The position numbers and the translations under genes are program-made. Of a stretch of DNA of 64,000 nucleotides, positions 19,728 to 34,816 are shown piece by piece. The stretch's first letter is position 1. Every line of letters begins with the position of its first letter. The stretch spans positions 114,109,436 through 114,173,435 of the forward strand of contig CM041292.1 of NCBI GenBank assembly GCA_023052935.1, given 5' to 3'. The stretch comes from Piezodorus guildinii (taxonomy: Eukaryota > Arthropoda > Insecta > Hemiptera > Pentatomidae). The notes under the pieces are model-generated. The model saw nothing but the letters and a program-made list of their open reading frames with translations, was not told the DNA's origin and made no database searches.

Positions 19728-22700
19728 GAAAACCTCTCTTAAAGGTGTCAGTTACCCATGCTATCACCTTGATAATCATATATGAATACACTCATATATA
19801 TGTACCTCCACAGTAAGTTCCTTTATCTTTTCTTGAACCAATTTCTCCTCAGACCTAGGGGACAACTTGTTAGGATTTGGTTCGTCATCCAAGATAACTT
19901 CCTCTCTTCTAATCTCTTTTCTGATAGGTGTCAATAACTAGGAGGAAAAAAATAATTAGAATATGTATAAGTGATGATAAAGAATATAAATATATGATTA
20001 AATAGAGAAAATGGAAGTCGCTTATGACTGTTACCTTAATAAAGAAATCAAAGTGATAAATTAGGGACTAATAAGTTTTGATAATGTAATAATCAGTAAA
20101 CTTAATAAACTACAGTTTTAAAATTACTAGTCATAGTATTAGGACTGAAAGGTGAAATATAATTTAATAGCATGAATAATTTAAAGCAAGGATCCCTGGA
20201 AGAAAGCTGAGAATTGTAAAGTTTCAGACACTTTTTGGCAATAGGAACATCAATATTAGTATGAATTTTAATAAATGTAAAGGTTGTTTTCCAGTTTAAC
20301 AATGAAAAAATATTAAACTGACTTCTTGAGCTGAAAATACAGCACAGAAATTATAACTATAAGTGTAAATAAAAAGATGATATTACATAACTAATTTTAC
20401 ACAATCTAAATTTTATGTTGGATATCACGATGAATCATTGAAAAGTAGATAAAAATTACGTACATAAAAATTTGATATTAATATGATATTAATAAATTTG
20501 ATAAGTACATAAAAATTTGATCTATATTTGAAATAACTTTTTTGAGCATTGAATAGCTAAAAAATGGTATAGCCTTGATAAGAATATTTTTAAAATTAAT
20601 GAGATGACAGCTGACTAACTACCAATAAAAGCAGTCAAGTAAATTTTCAAATTGCAAGTCACCTTTAGGTCTGAACAGAGACGAAAACAAAAAAAAACAA
20701 TAATACTAACTTACAAAAAACAAGCTCCAGCTTCCGTTTCGGTATAAGGTTTTCTCAATAAGTAAGTAATTGTAATTAGACGGCTTCCCAAACTATTCCT
20801 ACCTCACTTAATAATCATGCTATATATTACATGATAAACTTTAAAGCCCCCACAATTCACTAAAAATCCATAACAACTGGAGTTGGACTTGGAGCTGCTC
20901 AAGAAAATGTTAATATTAGTATTGTAATTTTGAACTTAAAGGAACACCCAGTAGTTTGCTATGAGTCAGAGTTGACATAATTTTTTTAACGTCTATGAGA
21001 TTTTTTTTTTTTATAGTTTCAGTAAATAAGTATCATTGTTTTATCAATACATTCATTAAACATTTAGAATTTAAAAATCAAGCAAAAATTGAACGAGTGC
21101 AGGAAACATGGATACCATGTCTAATATATTTCTATATGCGTATAATATATTTACTATCTTTGCTAATACAGTTCCAATTCATTAGATAGTTTTGCTGTTT
21201 CCAATGAGAACCAATAATATTCCAGGAGGTGGTTGCTTTTAAGACATTGAGCTGAGTAACATCGTGTCCGTGATTACTGTTAATAAGATTGGTTTACCAA
21301 AAACTACTAAAGTGAAAGTGCGCATAGTGAGAGTTATATACTCAAGGAGTATTTATGTGATGTTTGGTGACAATTAGACGACGGATAGTCGTATGGTAAC
21401 TAAAAACTTTATTAATAGTTTTCGGTATTCATCGACCTAATCTTGTGCAGGCTCGAACTGGACCCCTCCCACCATCTCGTCAGCAATAGGGTCATCTGAT
21501 TAATATTTATTTTGGTAGAGCACAATAACTTGATAATAAATTTAGTTTTTTTTTTTTTTCACCCATTAACAACAATCTTATCTAAAATGACTTATGATGA
21601 AAAATTAGATACCATCCTAAAAAAAATAGAAAAGCCAGATCATTTGGATACAAAGCTAGAAAGTTTAAGCTCTAAATTCAAAAAAGAATTTACCACCTTA
21701 AAAAATGATGTAGGTAACTTAAAGAAATCATTCATGGAACATGATAATAATTTCAGGAAGAACAACCTTATTTTAATCAATTTGCCAGAAAACACAGATG
21801 AAAAAGTTTGGGACTTAGAAGAAAATATTGGTTTATTATTAAAAGATGTTTTTAAATCGCAGTACAATTTAACGGCGCTTGATTTTGTTAAAAGAATGGG
21901 ACCTAAAAAGGCGATACTGAGATCAGCTAAGAATCTTAAAGGAACAGGCTTATCTTTATCTGAAGATTTTCCGCCGCATATAAGAGCAATAAGAAAGCAG
22001 CTCTATCCCTATTGGAAGACGGCTAGGGAAGAGAAAAAAAAAACCCTATATGAAATACGACAAATTATATATAGACGGTAAATTATGGAGCTTAGACGAG
22101 CTGCAGGCTGGGTTTCGAACCGAAGATAATCTCTCAGAAGAAAGCGAAGATGATGATTCATCGCAAGCAACAGGCACAGAAAATTTTTCGGACGGTACCC
22201 TTAGGCACTGGCTGAAGGAAGGCAAACTTAATAAAAAAAGGAATCCATTGAAGAAGAGGAAAACCGAAAGGTCGCCGCGCCCCCGCTCTTCTTTTCGTCG
22301 CCTCGAGAAATCAGAAAGAGAAGATCAAATGTGATGAAAAGGATAAACAAAACGGCAATAAACCAGGTATCTCCATCATGGCCTATAACATTGCAGGTTT
22401 AAAAAATAAACAAATTTTATTAAGTTTTTTTGATTTTGTGAAAAGATATGATATTATTATATTATTTGAAACATTCATAGAGAAAAAAGATGTTGAATTG
22501 TGTCAGAATCTATTGAATGATTTTAGAATTTTTGTAATTCCAGCTGTAAGACGTTTTAAGTATGGTATGGCTTCGGGTAGGGCAATATATGGTTACAAAA
22601 AACAAAATTTACATCGAGACAATGTTCATTTATTAATATACGCGATAACGTTATTTAAAAATTCTCTGAAAATAAAAACAATATTAATATTATTCCAGTA

Positions 22701-25700
22701 TACCTCAATGTAAATACTTGGAAAAAGGATTTCGATTCAATAACGGACTTTGTACATCAAGGTAATTTACATAATATGGTAATAATAGGAGACATAAATG
22801 CCAGAATTTCTAACGCCCAAAAATTTAAAACAAATTTAATATATGATGCCAATATTAAGTCAAATCGACGATCTAAAGACTTGTGCATTAATTCAAAAGG
22901 GAGGTTGTGGATTGATTTTTGCGAAAATAATGACCTTATAATCCTCAACGGAAGAACTAAAGGTGATGAATTAGGTGAACTAACTTTTGTTGGAGCTATG
23001 GGCTCTTCGTAATTGACCTCTGTTGTGTCAGTTCGAATTTAATAAATAAAATTGATAAATTTGAGGTTATTACAGAAATTTTCTCAGATCATTTGCCGGT
23101 GGCTGTAACCATGAAAATCACTCATATTAATCGAAATGAGGTCGTTTTGCCCTGACTCCCAAAATTATTTTGGTCAGATGATGAAAATAAAATTTTTAAG
23201 AGTAAATTAGAGGAGGAAATGTCGAATTTCAAAATTTTAGAGAATGAACCCAAAATATCCTTAGCTAAATTAAATAAATCTATTAAATTAGCAACTACAA
23301 ACCAATATATAAACAATAGCGTTAACCTGCGAAAGAAACAAGAATGGTTTGATTGGAGTTGCTTTCAGCTGAGAAAAAAATCAATTAAATTGTTAAGAAT
23401 ATGTGAGAGGAACAATTCCTCTCTTTTAAGAAAATTATATTTAGAAAGTAATAGAACTTATAAGGCTCACTGCATATACAAACAAAATGATTATCTTAAA
23501 AAACAAGTAGATAAATAAAGTAATATTAAAGATTTGCAACAATTTTGGAGTATTATAAAAATATTTAAGCAAAAACAATTTCTGGCAAATAAAGGTATTA
23601 GTCTTAAAGAATTTAAAACATATTTTCAAAGCTTATTATCAAGTAAAATTATCACCCCGCGTATAACAGATACTGAGATAATACCTAAAGATGCTTTGTT
23701 AGATTCTGATTTCTCGATCTCTGAGCTAGAGATAGTTTTGAAAAATGCAGGAAACATAAATCGTATTCCCAATGAATTCTATAAGAATGCCCCAAAAAGT
23801 TTCATAAGTGAGTTAATTAGCGTTTATAATGAAATATATAGTAATTCTCGAGTTCCTAATGATTTTAAAGACTCACTTATTTTTCCTTTGTATAAGAAAG
23901 GGGATTCTAGTCAAGTCACCAACTATAGAGGAATATCCTTTATTAATGCCGATGCTAAACTGTTTACCGGATTATTATTAAACAGACTGCAACTCTGGCT
24001 TGAAGCGCACAATGTCCTTCTGAATTCCAGGCTGGCTTTCGTAAAGGTTATTCAACAATAGATAATATTTTTAATCTAATTAATTTAATCAAACTAAAAT
24101 TAGAAGAGGTGAACCGAATTTATTTGTTTTTTATCGACTTTAGAGCTGCTTTTGAATCCATTCCTAGAGATCTACTATTTTATAAGTTACATAAATGTGG
24201 TATATCCAACAAATTTGTTAATATAATTAAATGCCTGTACGACAAAACGCGTGCGGCTGTTTGGGGTAATGAAGGAATGTCCGAGTTTTTCGACACATCA
24301 AGCGGTTTAAAACAAGGATGCCTTCTATCGCCAATCTTTTTAGTATTTATATTAATGATTTGGTCGAAGAAATAGGAGGAGGTATAAAATTGGGAAATTT
24401 CGATGTAAATATGCAAATGTATGCTGATGACATTGTTTTGATTAGTGACGACCCCGTCAAATTACAAGTCATGATTAATAAATTGAGTGTATATTGCGAT
24501 AGTTGGGGGCTAGAAGTTAATCTCGATAAATCTAAAATTATGATCTGTAAGAAAAGAGGTGGAAAGTGTAGGGGTAATTGGAAGTATAGTGGTAAACAAA
24601 TTCAAGTTGTAGATAAATATAAATAAATAAGGTGTCTACCTAACTCCTACTTTATCCCTTAACTACCATCTGAAAGAAAAACTACTACTAATACCAAATT
24701 GGGTATTAACTGTATTTGGCATAACGTTTTTAATATCAATAATATACCTGTCTCTGCTAAGTTTAAAGTATTCAATGCCGTATCGAGATCGGTCATGTGT
24801 TATGGCTCACAAGTTTGGCGTTTTGAAAAATTCAAGCATGTCGAAAAATTACAGAGATTCTTTATTAAAAAACTATTTTCGCTCCCAGAAAATACGCCAA
24901 ATTATATTTTCAATTTAGAATTTAATGTTTCAAATATTTACTTGCACACATTAAAATTACATTTAAAGTATGTTTTGAAAGTTTTAAAGCTGCCAGATTC
25001 AAGATTACCGAAAATTGTTGCAAAACAAATAATTAATAAAAAACTCTACTGGTTTCAATCATGGAAGTATTTGTGTGACAAATATGATTATTAAATGCGG
25101 AATCGAATGCAAAACAAGGCTCGCATCATGGTCTATATCCTAAATTAAATTATAATTCAAGCAGGGGTTATATATATTCTGTGCCATTTAATGATGCAAA
25201 ATTAATACTAAAAACCCACGCAGAATTATTAAATTTAAATTATCAACCGTTTAGAACTAATATATGTCAACTATGCCTTCTTTGTAATTTAAAAGAGGTT
25301 GAAAATGTTAAGCACCTCATTGCCATCTGCCCTATAGTAAGACCATATAGAATCAAATTTTTGAGTAGTGCAACGTTAACAGATAGTGAAGTCATTAAAC
25401 TTTTTAACGGCTCTAACTGGACTGTCCCAGTTTTTTAAGAGAAGCGTTACGTTATAGAGCTTTTTTAGTTCAAGAATTTAATTATAATTAAGAAGGAAAA
25501 AAAGAAAAGAAAAAGGAAGACATTTTGTTGAAGGATTTTACTTTCGATATTTAAATAAGTAATTCCTATAGTTTATTAAAATTGAAGCTTATCATTGGTA
25601 TTTTCTTTACTGATCCGTTTATTAGTTTGATATGTGGTGTTTTGATTCCTTTTTAATTATTTACTAATCTAAGTGTAATATTACTATTATTTCTTCATTT

Positions 25701-28700
25701 GTTTATTTTAATTTATAATATTTGCAACTCTGCTGACGGAGTAATCCAGCAAGAATGTTTTTATTTTGTATTTACAGAAAAAAAAAATGTATTATATTAA
25801 TAAACATTTTTATTATTATTATTCCAGGAGGTGTTTGATTTTTGGGTTGTTGCAAAAACTACTTTTTACGAACTTAGTCTTTAGACATAGACTTACTTAG
25901 ACGTATTGGAAAAAAGGGGAAACTTCATTAAAAGTGCCCCAGCTTTATAGCACTTCTTATCTTTTTTGCTTATACAGGCATTATCTTTTTTCGTGACACT
26001 GTTATGAGGAACTTACTAATATAGATACAGATAATCACAAGGATTCTATAAATAAATTGTCTAATATAAAAGACATTGTGGCACATACTTGTTGTCGCTG
26101 TTTTCTATAGAGCGAAACACTATACATTAGGGGAGTCTTTACTTCTTTAGCTTCTGAGTTATTTTCAGTTTGGCACTGAGCCTGGAGGTTTTCAGCATCA
26201 GAGAATTCAAAGCTGGTGGTCGAACATGTTTCTGATATGGAGTTTGTGTCCTGCTAAAAACAAATATTGTCAATATTTATTCACTATAACAGAATGTATA
26301 TAATAATATACTCATAATCAATACATTTAAACCTAATTGTTTATAAAAAGAATTGTAATCAAACTAATTTTGTAATATAATTAATTATTCAGCAAATAAA
26401 GATAAATATGCACTATGTTAGAAAAAAAAAGTAGAAATGCTATGGCTAGCTGCTCCTTAGTTCTTTGTATTAAATCAGTGTAACAATTCTCACAATCAAT
26501 GAAAATTTCTAAATTAGAACAGGAGTTTGTGTTATGATTGCTTCATGAATTTAACTACATATGGACAGATTTAAATTATTGAATTGAACTTTCTTCTTGT
26601 AATCTTAAATCCTACAATATTTTATAAGGGTGAAGATGAAAAAGAAATAACTGAATATTTTATGAGTCTACAAAATGCTACTGACATATTTGCACACAAA
26701 AAATTTAGTTTTCCAAACTTTATTAAAGGAAAAAAAATACTCTTTAGGATAATAAATGTAATTAATACTCTTCAATCCACTGAAAAGAAGGAAATTTGTT
26801 GCTTCCACACTTGAAAACAGCATAACCAACCCATCGGAACAAGCATACATTTGTCTAGTTACGATATCATTATTCCCCATAAAACTATGGCGTCAATCAC
26901 TGTAGAATGTGTTTGATAAGACATAAACAAGCAAGTATTTCTGGCAAGAGCAACAACGTGTGTAGAGGAAAATACTTTATACATCATTATTTCTCCAATG
27001 AAAATTAAAAATTTAATATTGTAGGACCATGAATGATGCAAAGATATAAATTAACAACTTTAAATCTGGCCCTAAATCATTCTTTAGGTTATGTCAATTA
27101 TATGTTATTATCTAAACATTCTTTTTAATTTAATTCTTCAAAAAGGAAATTTTTTCCTAAAATATACTCTTAAGAAACTTTAAACCAGATCAATTTATTC
27201 TTACTAATTGAGCAAGTCTGTATAACATATAAATAAATAAGTTACCTGGTAAGCAGCTGAGTCCCTTGTTCTTTTAGGAGAAGGTGATCCAAGAGCCTCA
27301 TCAAGCAAATCATCCATTTCTTTGAGGATTTTGGACTCATTTTCGGATGAACTTGATCCTTCCAATGATTGTGATGGACGCTGTGATAAATTAATAGTTA
27401 GAAAAAAAGTTATGGAATAAAATATGTCTGGCCAATAACTACTTTTTTTTTTACAATTACGGATAAATATATCGCCCCTCCTGTACCAAACCAATGAATA
27501 TGAAAAATTAGTTTTTTTTTTTTTTTTTTTCTAAGCTAGAATGCTACGATTGCATAGGGCAAGACACGCCTTGTGGCAAATCATTGAATCTTTAATCCTA
27601 TCAGGAACGCGGGAAACTACTTGAGCAAAAGCCTTTTTTGGAAGAAGGCTGATTTTTGGCACAACATTACAGGTTGTTTTTGTTTTTTTTAGCTTTCCTG
27701 AAAAGTACAGATTTTCACATTTGTTAGTTTGAAATGGTAGGGACGATATGTAAAACACTAAAAATAAGTGAATTGATGAATGAACAGAGTTGAAATATAA
27801 AAGAAGAAGAAAAATAAATAGTAGCAATATTCTGGTCTTCTAAGAATAACATTAGCTTTGAAATAATAAAGGATCAATATTTGGCCGATAATTAATGTAG
27901 GATATACCAATTAAACATAAATAAAAAATACAATAAGAAATGAATTCCTCTAGTTGCCATATAATTTTTTTTTAAAAATACTGTAACAGTTAGACCAAAA
28001 GAAGTTTACTGGATAAAAAAGTGGAAATATCTTAAGTAAATAGTTGTGGAAAAAAGAAAGACATTGAATATAATTTAACTAAAATAATTTCATTCTGAGG
28101 CAGCGTCATTTGGGATGGTAGGAGGTATTGGAAAAGAGGGTATTTAATAGTGAAGAAGGAGGGAGCATGACGGATGTTTAAAGGGAGGGAATTCTAGAAA
28201 CTAGTGGAATGGGCCAGAAAGAAGCATTCATATTTTTTTGTTCTGTTAGAGGGTATATAAAGGTTGGATAGACGGGATCTCGTTACTAGTGGATGAATTG
28301 AGGATTTAAACTGTAGAAGATGTAGATATGGGGATGGTGTTGGGAGTTGATGGTTTGGTAAAAGAAAAATCCAAGGAAATTACTTTTCTCCAGGTTCAGC
28401 CATAGATCCTTTAAAAATATTTTAACTTAACAAATGAAAAAAACAAGAAATTACCTTAAGGTTAGTTCTCGAGGCTTGTCTCACAATTTCTTTACCAAAG
28501 CTCGACAAAGAACTATGACTTGTCTCCAAGTTAGAAGAATCCGAAAATGAAGATCCTGCTTGTTCATCTTCATCCATGCTAATGAATACAATTTTTATGT
28601 AAATAAATCAAAAACTCGTAAATATTGCACTAATAATAATTAAAACATATTTTTGAATGATCACATTATTTTTGATCATTTTTAAGAATAAAAGTTAAAA

Positions 28701-29927
28701 ATCAGGATGATCATAAATCAGCGAGATAATCTGAAAAATAGAAGGCAAAGAAGACCATGAAAGGACTGCTTCCTTTGGTCATGATGTTCTGGGAGCTTTG
28801 GTAGAAGAAATCCTACGAACAACTGTTTAAGAGCCTGCAGGAAAACTCGGTGTAAGGGAATCAACTCTTGATGACCATCCCAAGGCGATAGAAAAAGTGG
28901 ACAAATTTAACTTGAAAGTTGGGTTCTTTGGGAAGGGAGGAATATGCCACTCTCAGCAGAGTACATTCACCTTCTTTAATATTACATGTTCTCAGTTCCT
29001 TAATCTACAGCCAAAAAAATCTGTGTTGTGAAATTTATGCTTCACTTCTTTGCTGAAAAGTGGATCGTGTAAGAAAACAGCAGACATTCTGAACATTGGC
29101 TTGACTAAGAAGAAACACACATTTAATAGAGCTGCCAACTCATCAGAAAAAGGAGAGGGTCACTATTTGGTGGTCTTCATTTGGTTTCATAAATATTATT
29201 TCAATCCTGGTCAAACCATCAATGATAAATTGTAATGTAACAAAATTGAGGTGCTGCATCTGAAATTGGCAATAATAAAGCCATCATAGGTCAACCAAAG
29301 GGGCCAATTCTGTTGTATTGACAAAGCTTGACCACAAGTCTCCTGTCTGATGTCACAAAAATTGTTTGAAGTTAAGCACCTCTTACCAAATGACTACATT
29401 TTTGACAACTAGACCTCTTCATACAAAACTCATCAAAGAGCCCACAATAAAATGAGTTTTCTGACTTTATAAAATTCCAAACATTCCGAAGTGTATGGAA
29501 AAGCTGCCAATACTGACAGAAATTTATCGAAAGTAATAGGGACTATTGTACTATATAAAAGCAGGTATAAATAATAATTTTTAATTTATTTTAAACCGGC
29601 AATCCCACATTATTTTCGGGCCTACCCAACACAATTAATCATTTTACAAATATTATTGGTCATAGACATAAATAGCAAACCAAGAAGATTGTATGCTAAT
29701 AAACAAAATACTAGATTTATAATTTAATTTTTTCGCATGTTGTGTTATTAATCAACACACCAATATGGAGTAATCAATAGCCATAATCTAAATAATATCT
29801 TCCATTTGTTAATTGATACAGTACTTGGCCTGAAAAATAACTTTTTTTAACAAAAAACCATACATTGTTTAAGTTGAAGAGAAATTTTAGGGAATCTCTG
29901 TAAAACTATGAATCTAATGATACCTTA

Positions 29928-30000
<73 letters not shown>

Positions 30001-33000
30001 CTCGTGTCACAATGTATGTTCCTTATATGTTCGTACATTCGCCAACTCTGAAATTACTGAACCGAATTTCAAGTATCTCTTACTTGGTCCAACAACTTTG
30101 ATAAATGTAATTGTAAAAAATATAATATTTATATATTCTTAAAAATTTATACGTCTTATAATAATGGATTAGTTGTTGACAGTTTTGACTATAAGGTAAA
30201 GAAGTTGGTTGAGGGTGCAGCCACCTAGAAAACACACCAGTAAGACAAAAATAAAATAAGTGTGTTTTATTGGTAGTTTCTTTGCGTTTTATACCTACTA
30301 CTTGTAAAGGCAATTATACAAATTCAAATAAAGAGAAAATAAAATATTCGTGAGCAAAGCCGCAGGTTACAGCTAGTACATAGTATATGAACTAAATATA
30401 TGGTAAATTAGTTAATCATAAATATTTTGAAATCTGCACTTTCTAATTTAAAAGAATGAACAACCTAATAATAATAATAATAATAGGCTTGGTGAACCAG
30501 AATTTCGATGACGATACCCCTATTTTTGCCAAAACAAATTCGTCCAATGACCACCATCTCAGCTCAAGTACCAGAGATCAGACTAAACACAATCCTCCTA
30601 CCTACCAGCCAGTTCAGTGGATATTAACTTTTTGAGAAACTACCCCTAACAACTTAGCACACCTATATGAGCAGCTGCGATGCTATCATTGTAATTTTAC
30701 TGAAGAGAGGGCCCAGCTCTGCAACTGCAATTTCATGTTGTGTAACCTTCTAAATTCCCTAGAGGTATATAACCCTTCTTAGGACTAAATATTTACCTAA
30801 ACCCTTGTCTTTAAAAAGCTTAAATCGTTTATCCTTTAATTAAAGTAGCAACTACGAAAAAACTAATAAAGAATGAAAATCATTATATAATAATTAAGTT
30901 AAAATTCTTACTATTCTTCATCAATTGTTTCTAAATCTGTTTCAGGTACTTCAGAATCAGCTTCAATGTCAGATATGGATGGATATAGATGGCCTGGTTT
31001 TGGGGGTGACACTTTTATCCTCTTTACTTCTGGATAATGTTGCACTGCAAATCATTAATGTCATTATAATAAATAATTATAAAAACCTTCAAGCCATAAT
31101 TTAATATACATCAATTCAATTTTTTCAAAAGCTAAAGAAAACCATACACTTTATGAAATTAAAGATAAAATTAAAACAAATAATAATTCTTAATTTTTTA
31201 AGGGACTCTTCTGAATAATATAATAGGAAATCAAAAGTCGACTTTAAGAATCTTAGAGTAAAATGACTATAAACAAACAAAATGAATTAATAAAATAACT
31301 CAAGAGGAAAATTCTAATAATAATGGATAATAAAACAGAATACATTAAAAAAAAAAAATTTGTCAAAATATACAGTGGATGTAAAAAGGAAATTACAATA
31401 CTTTTGAATCTATATGAAATAATATATAAGTTAATCTTACATCTTTGAAAAGTTAATCATTTCAGTGTAGAATGAAAACAAATAATTAAATGTATCTCTC
31501 TTTTATTAGTTGATTTTCACTGAAATTAGCAAATCTACTTGGGATTCTTTGAGAATTGATTGGACATGCAGATCAAAAATTAAAAATGACCTATCGAATG
31601 CTGCGAGCGGGTGCTATGGAAACCAACTTATTTGTTTTAAGTGGGAATTATGTTTAACATTCAACATAAGAGGGAGAAGAAAAGACCTCACTATGATCCG
31701 TTTAGGGTCTTGTTAAAACATGTTTTCAAGTTGCACAAGAAAACAAGTCAAGAACAACTGCCACATTTTACCACCGGTTCAGGTTGGGTAACCTGACTAA
31801 ACTAACTTTATAGTGACATGGTGTTCACCCACAAATTTTTGACTGGGTGAACACCATAATTATCCTGCCACAACCTGATTCCACGAGGGAGCTTGAATGT
31901 AGTATCACCTTTCACAGTATCCTATCAACTCGCATATTTTCTTAACCTTAACAACATCGTTAATGTTATGTAATGATTATTAATAGAAAATAAATAACAT
32001 ATAATATATTTTGTGTTATTTGGCCAGTTATAATTTTTCTTTTTCTTGTACATTTATGGTATTCTTAAGGCACCTTGTCCCAGAAAAAAAATGTATTGAA
32101 TAAATTTTTGTAAGAGAAACAGAGTTTATTAATGAAATTAAAGGTTCGTTGCAAATAACAATTTAATTTGCTCTGGCAAAACAAAATCTTATAGGATGCT
32201 ACAATATGAATCAGGAACATGTACACTATTCAATTCATCTAAATAGCAAAATACATTTTGATGTATTTTAACTGATTTTTTGATGATTAAAAAATAATAT
32301 AAATATTGTGTATTATGAAACATGTATTTTTCCACTACTAACTATAGAAATCACGTGCATTTTAGAATTCCTCATTGGACTAGCTTAATTGGTTGGGAAG
32401 GTACCTACAATTTTAATCAACTTTATTTATCAATAGATATATTGTTAAATGAATGTTGGTTATATTTGGAAAAAATATTCACATTATATTTGGTTAGTTA
32501 AAATATAGTTTTTTGTTTTCATTCCTGATAACCTGTAGTAGTGCAAAGAATCTTTCACTAATTATCTCCTCACCCCAACGTCCTGAGTTTTCACTAAAAA
32601 AAATTAATTCATGATTTATGGAGAGCAAGAAACAAATCATTGACCCAAAGTAAGAAAACTCCATCTTCATCTTTGAACTATTCTCCTTAAGTTAAGCATC
32701 TCAATTTAAAAATAAACAAAAGTATTTTTCTATTCTTGAAAACTGCAGATCTTCAATGCTAAGTAAAATTTTGAGGGTAAAAAAAAATAAATATCTCTTT
32801 AAGGAACCCTGAGGTGAACAATAACTAAAATACATATTAACATTTCTGACAGAACTTATAGATTATCAACTTAATAATTATTAATAATAATAGAACGAAG
32901 CAAACAAAACATTGTGATTCTAGATTCAGCATAAACTAATACCAAGGATAACCTTGTTGTTAGTTCTTATAACCATAGATAGTCATGTTATTTTTTCAGT

Positions 33001-34770
33001 ATATTAAAGTGACTGTCATTTTATTGTGCCATTTCATATGAACTGTCTGTTTTTATTATTTCAGAAATTTGAATTAAGATTAATGGAATTTTATAATTTA
33101 CTATGTTTAAGTTTACAAATTATAATAAGCCACTATTAATCCTATATTTTTAATGATTACTATCACTCTAATCGATCTCATATTTTTAGTTTGCCATCAA
33201 ATACGACCATGGAAACTTCCAATTTTAAGTATTATTTTTTTTTTTTTTCCAACTTGGACATTCCTAAAACTATGTTTACATGTGAAGTCATCATGTTTAC
33301 CTCATACTGACATGATGTGCCAAAACTTGTCAAAAAAAATCTGCATTTGTTAATCGAAAGGGACCTATACTTTTAAAGTGCCAGACAGAGAAGAAAATAA
33401 AAGAGCTGGGTTACTTAGGCATTTTACAACTGCCTTATTTGCCAGACTTATCTTCTCTATGAAAAAAGAAATTTCATATGAAATGACCCAATATATGATA
33501 AATCACTCTAACCAATGCTCCAGCAAATTAATTAATCATGACTAGAAACTTACTCTCATAAAATTCAACAATTGACTTCTTTATCATTTACAGCATTTTA
33601 TGTGTAGGGAAAGCACTAGCATGTCTTTTTTTTTTTTTTTTATCAATTCTCATTTTACTCACCTCCTGAGTGGTTTGTTTTTTCCTTTACACTGAGCACC
33701 CTAGGAAGTTGACATGGAGGACTCCTTTTGCCAACTGGAGAGCTCACACCCATCTTAATTTGTGGTGATGGAGTACGAGGCGGTGATGGCTCCCTCAAAG
33801 AGAAAGAATTCACAGGCAAAGGAGGAGGAGGAGGAGGTGGAATTTGAGGGCTCTCTGTTATTTCTTCTTCCACTGGATTCTGGAAATGAGAATAACAATG
33901 AAATAATGATTTATAACTTATTTGTAATTATATATTGTTAGTTTATTCATTTAATGTCACTTTTATGCTACTGTGGCTAATAAGACAATGCTACAGTGGG
34001 ATTCCTAAATTTTGCCTATCCTAATTAAACCTGGATCACATGATTAGCCAACAGGATTTTAACATTTAACAATGGAATATTTTATTTTTACAGTGACTGG
34101 AGTCACTTCAGCTACTTCCATCTGAATTCAAAGATATCATTTGGACTTAGGTGCAACCTAAGTAGTACGATGGAAGGGAAAAAAAATAGTTGAGAAACAT
34201 TTTCACACAAAATTTGTAGCTGTCTGGAACATTATATTGAACAGAACAGAATTTGTGGTTCTTTATATTAGTTAACCATTTCATTTGAGTATTGCGCATC
34301 AAAGAAAAAACAATTTTAAACCATCTTAGATAAGAAAGAAATCAAAACTATTTAAATAAAATAATCTTTTTACTTTAGTAGTTGAGGCAGCCTTATTTCT
34401 GTCCCAGCGATGTCTTAGAGCCTCCAACTCCTGAAAGCGCTCAATCATAGCTTGCTTCACGCTGTCCTTCACACTGACATTGCTGCTACTCATCTCTGAT
34501 CGGACTTCCTGTGATAGTACTTTGGGAAAACGTTTAGGAGGGCTCAAATCACGCTTTTTAGGGAACTGCTGAGGCATAGGCAATGTTCCTTGATTTCTTT
34601 CAAATACTGCCTTCCTGAAAAATACATACCTCTTTTTAGTAATTAGAATCCAATATTCATCAATCTTTGCCCGTTTTATAACTAAATCTAAGCAATAACT
34701 ACATACATACCAAAATTAATAAATTTAAGAAACTAATTATAATAAAAAAAAATTAAAAATTATAGAATAT

Positions 34771-34816
<46 letters not shown>

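Larger units (their letters stand above)
21232..25820 (+). mobile_element. Full-length but frameshifted LINE with 13-bp target-site duplication, ANLN intron 13
   Basis: The element is bounded by exact copies of ATTCCAGGAGGTG at 21219-21231 and 25821-25833. It ends in a short TTA/ATT repeat tail, as in several non-LTR families. It holds a 5' UTR, ORF1, an apurinic endonuclease domain and a reverse transcriptase. Length is about 4.6 kb, which is full length for this type. It is antisense to ANLN. The endonuclease/reverse transcriptase architecture fits the jockey/CR1/I group; I cannot name the clade. Confidence 0.9.

Noticed and set aside
27204..27494. 96-residue minus-strand frame as its own protein
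   Set aside because: It is ANLN exon 12 plus intron sequence on both sides.
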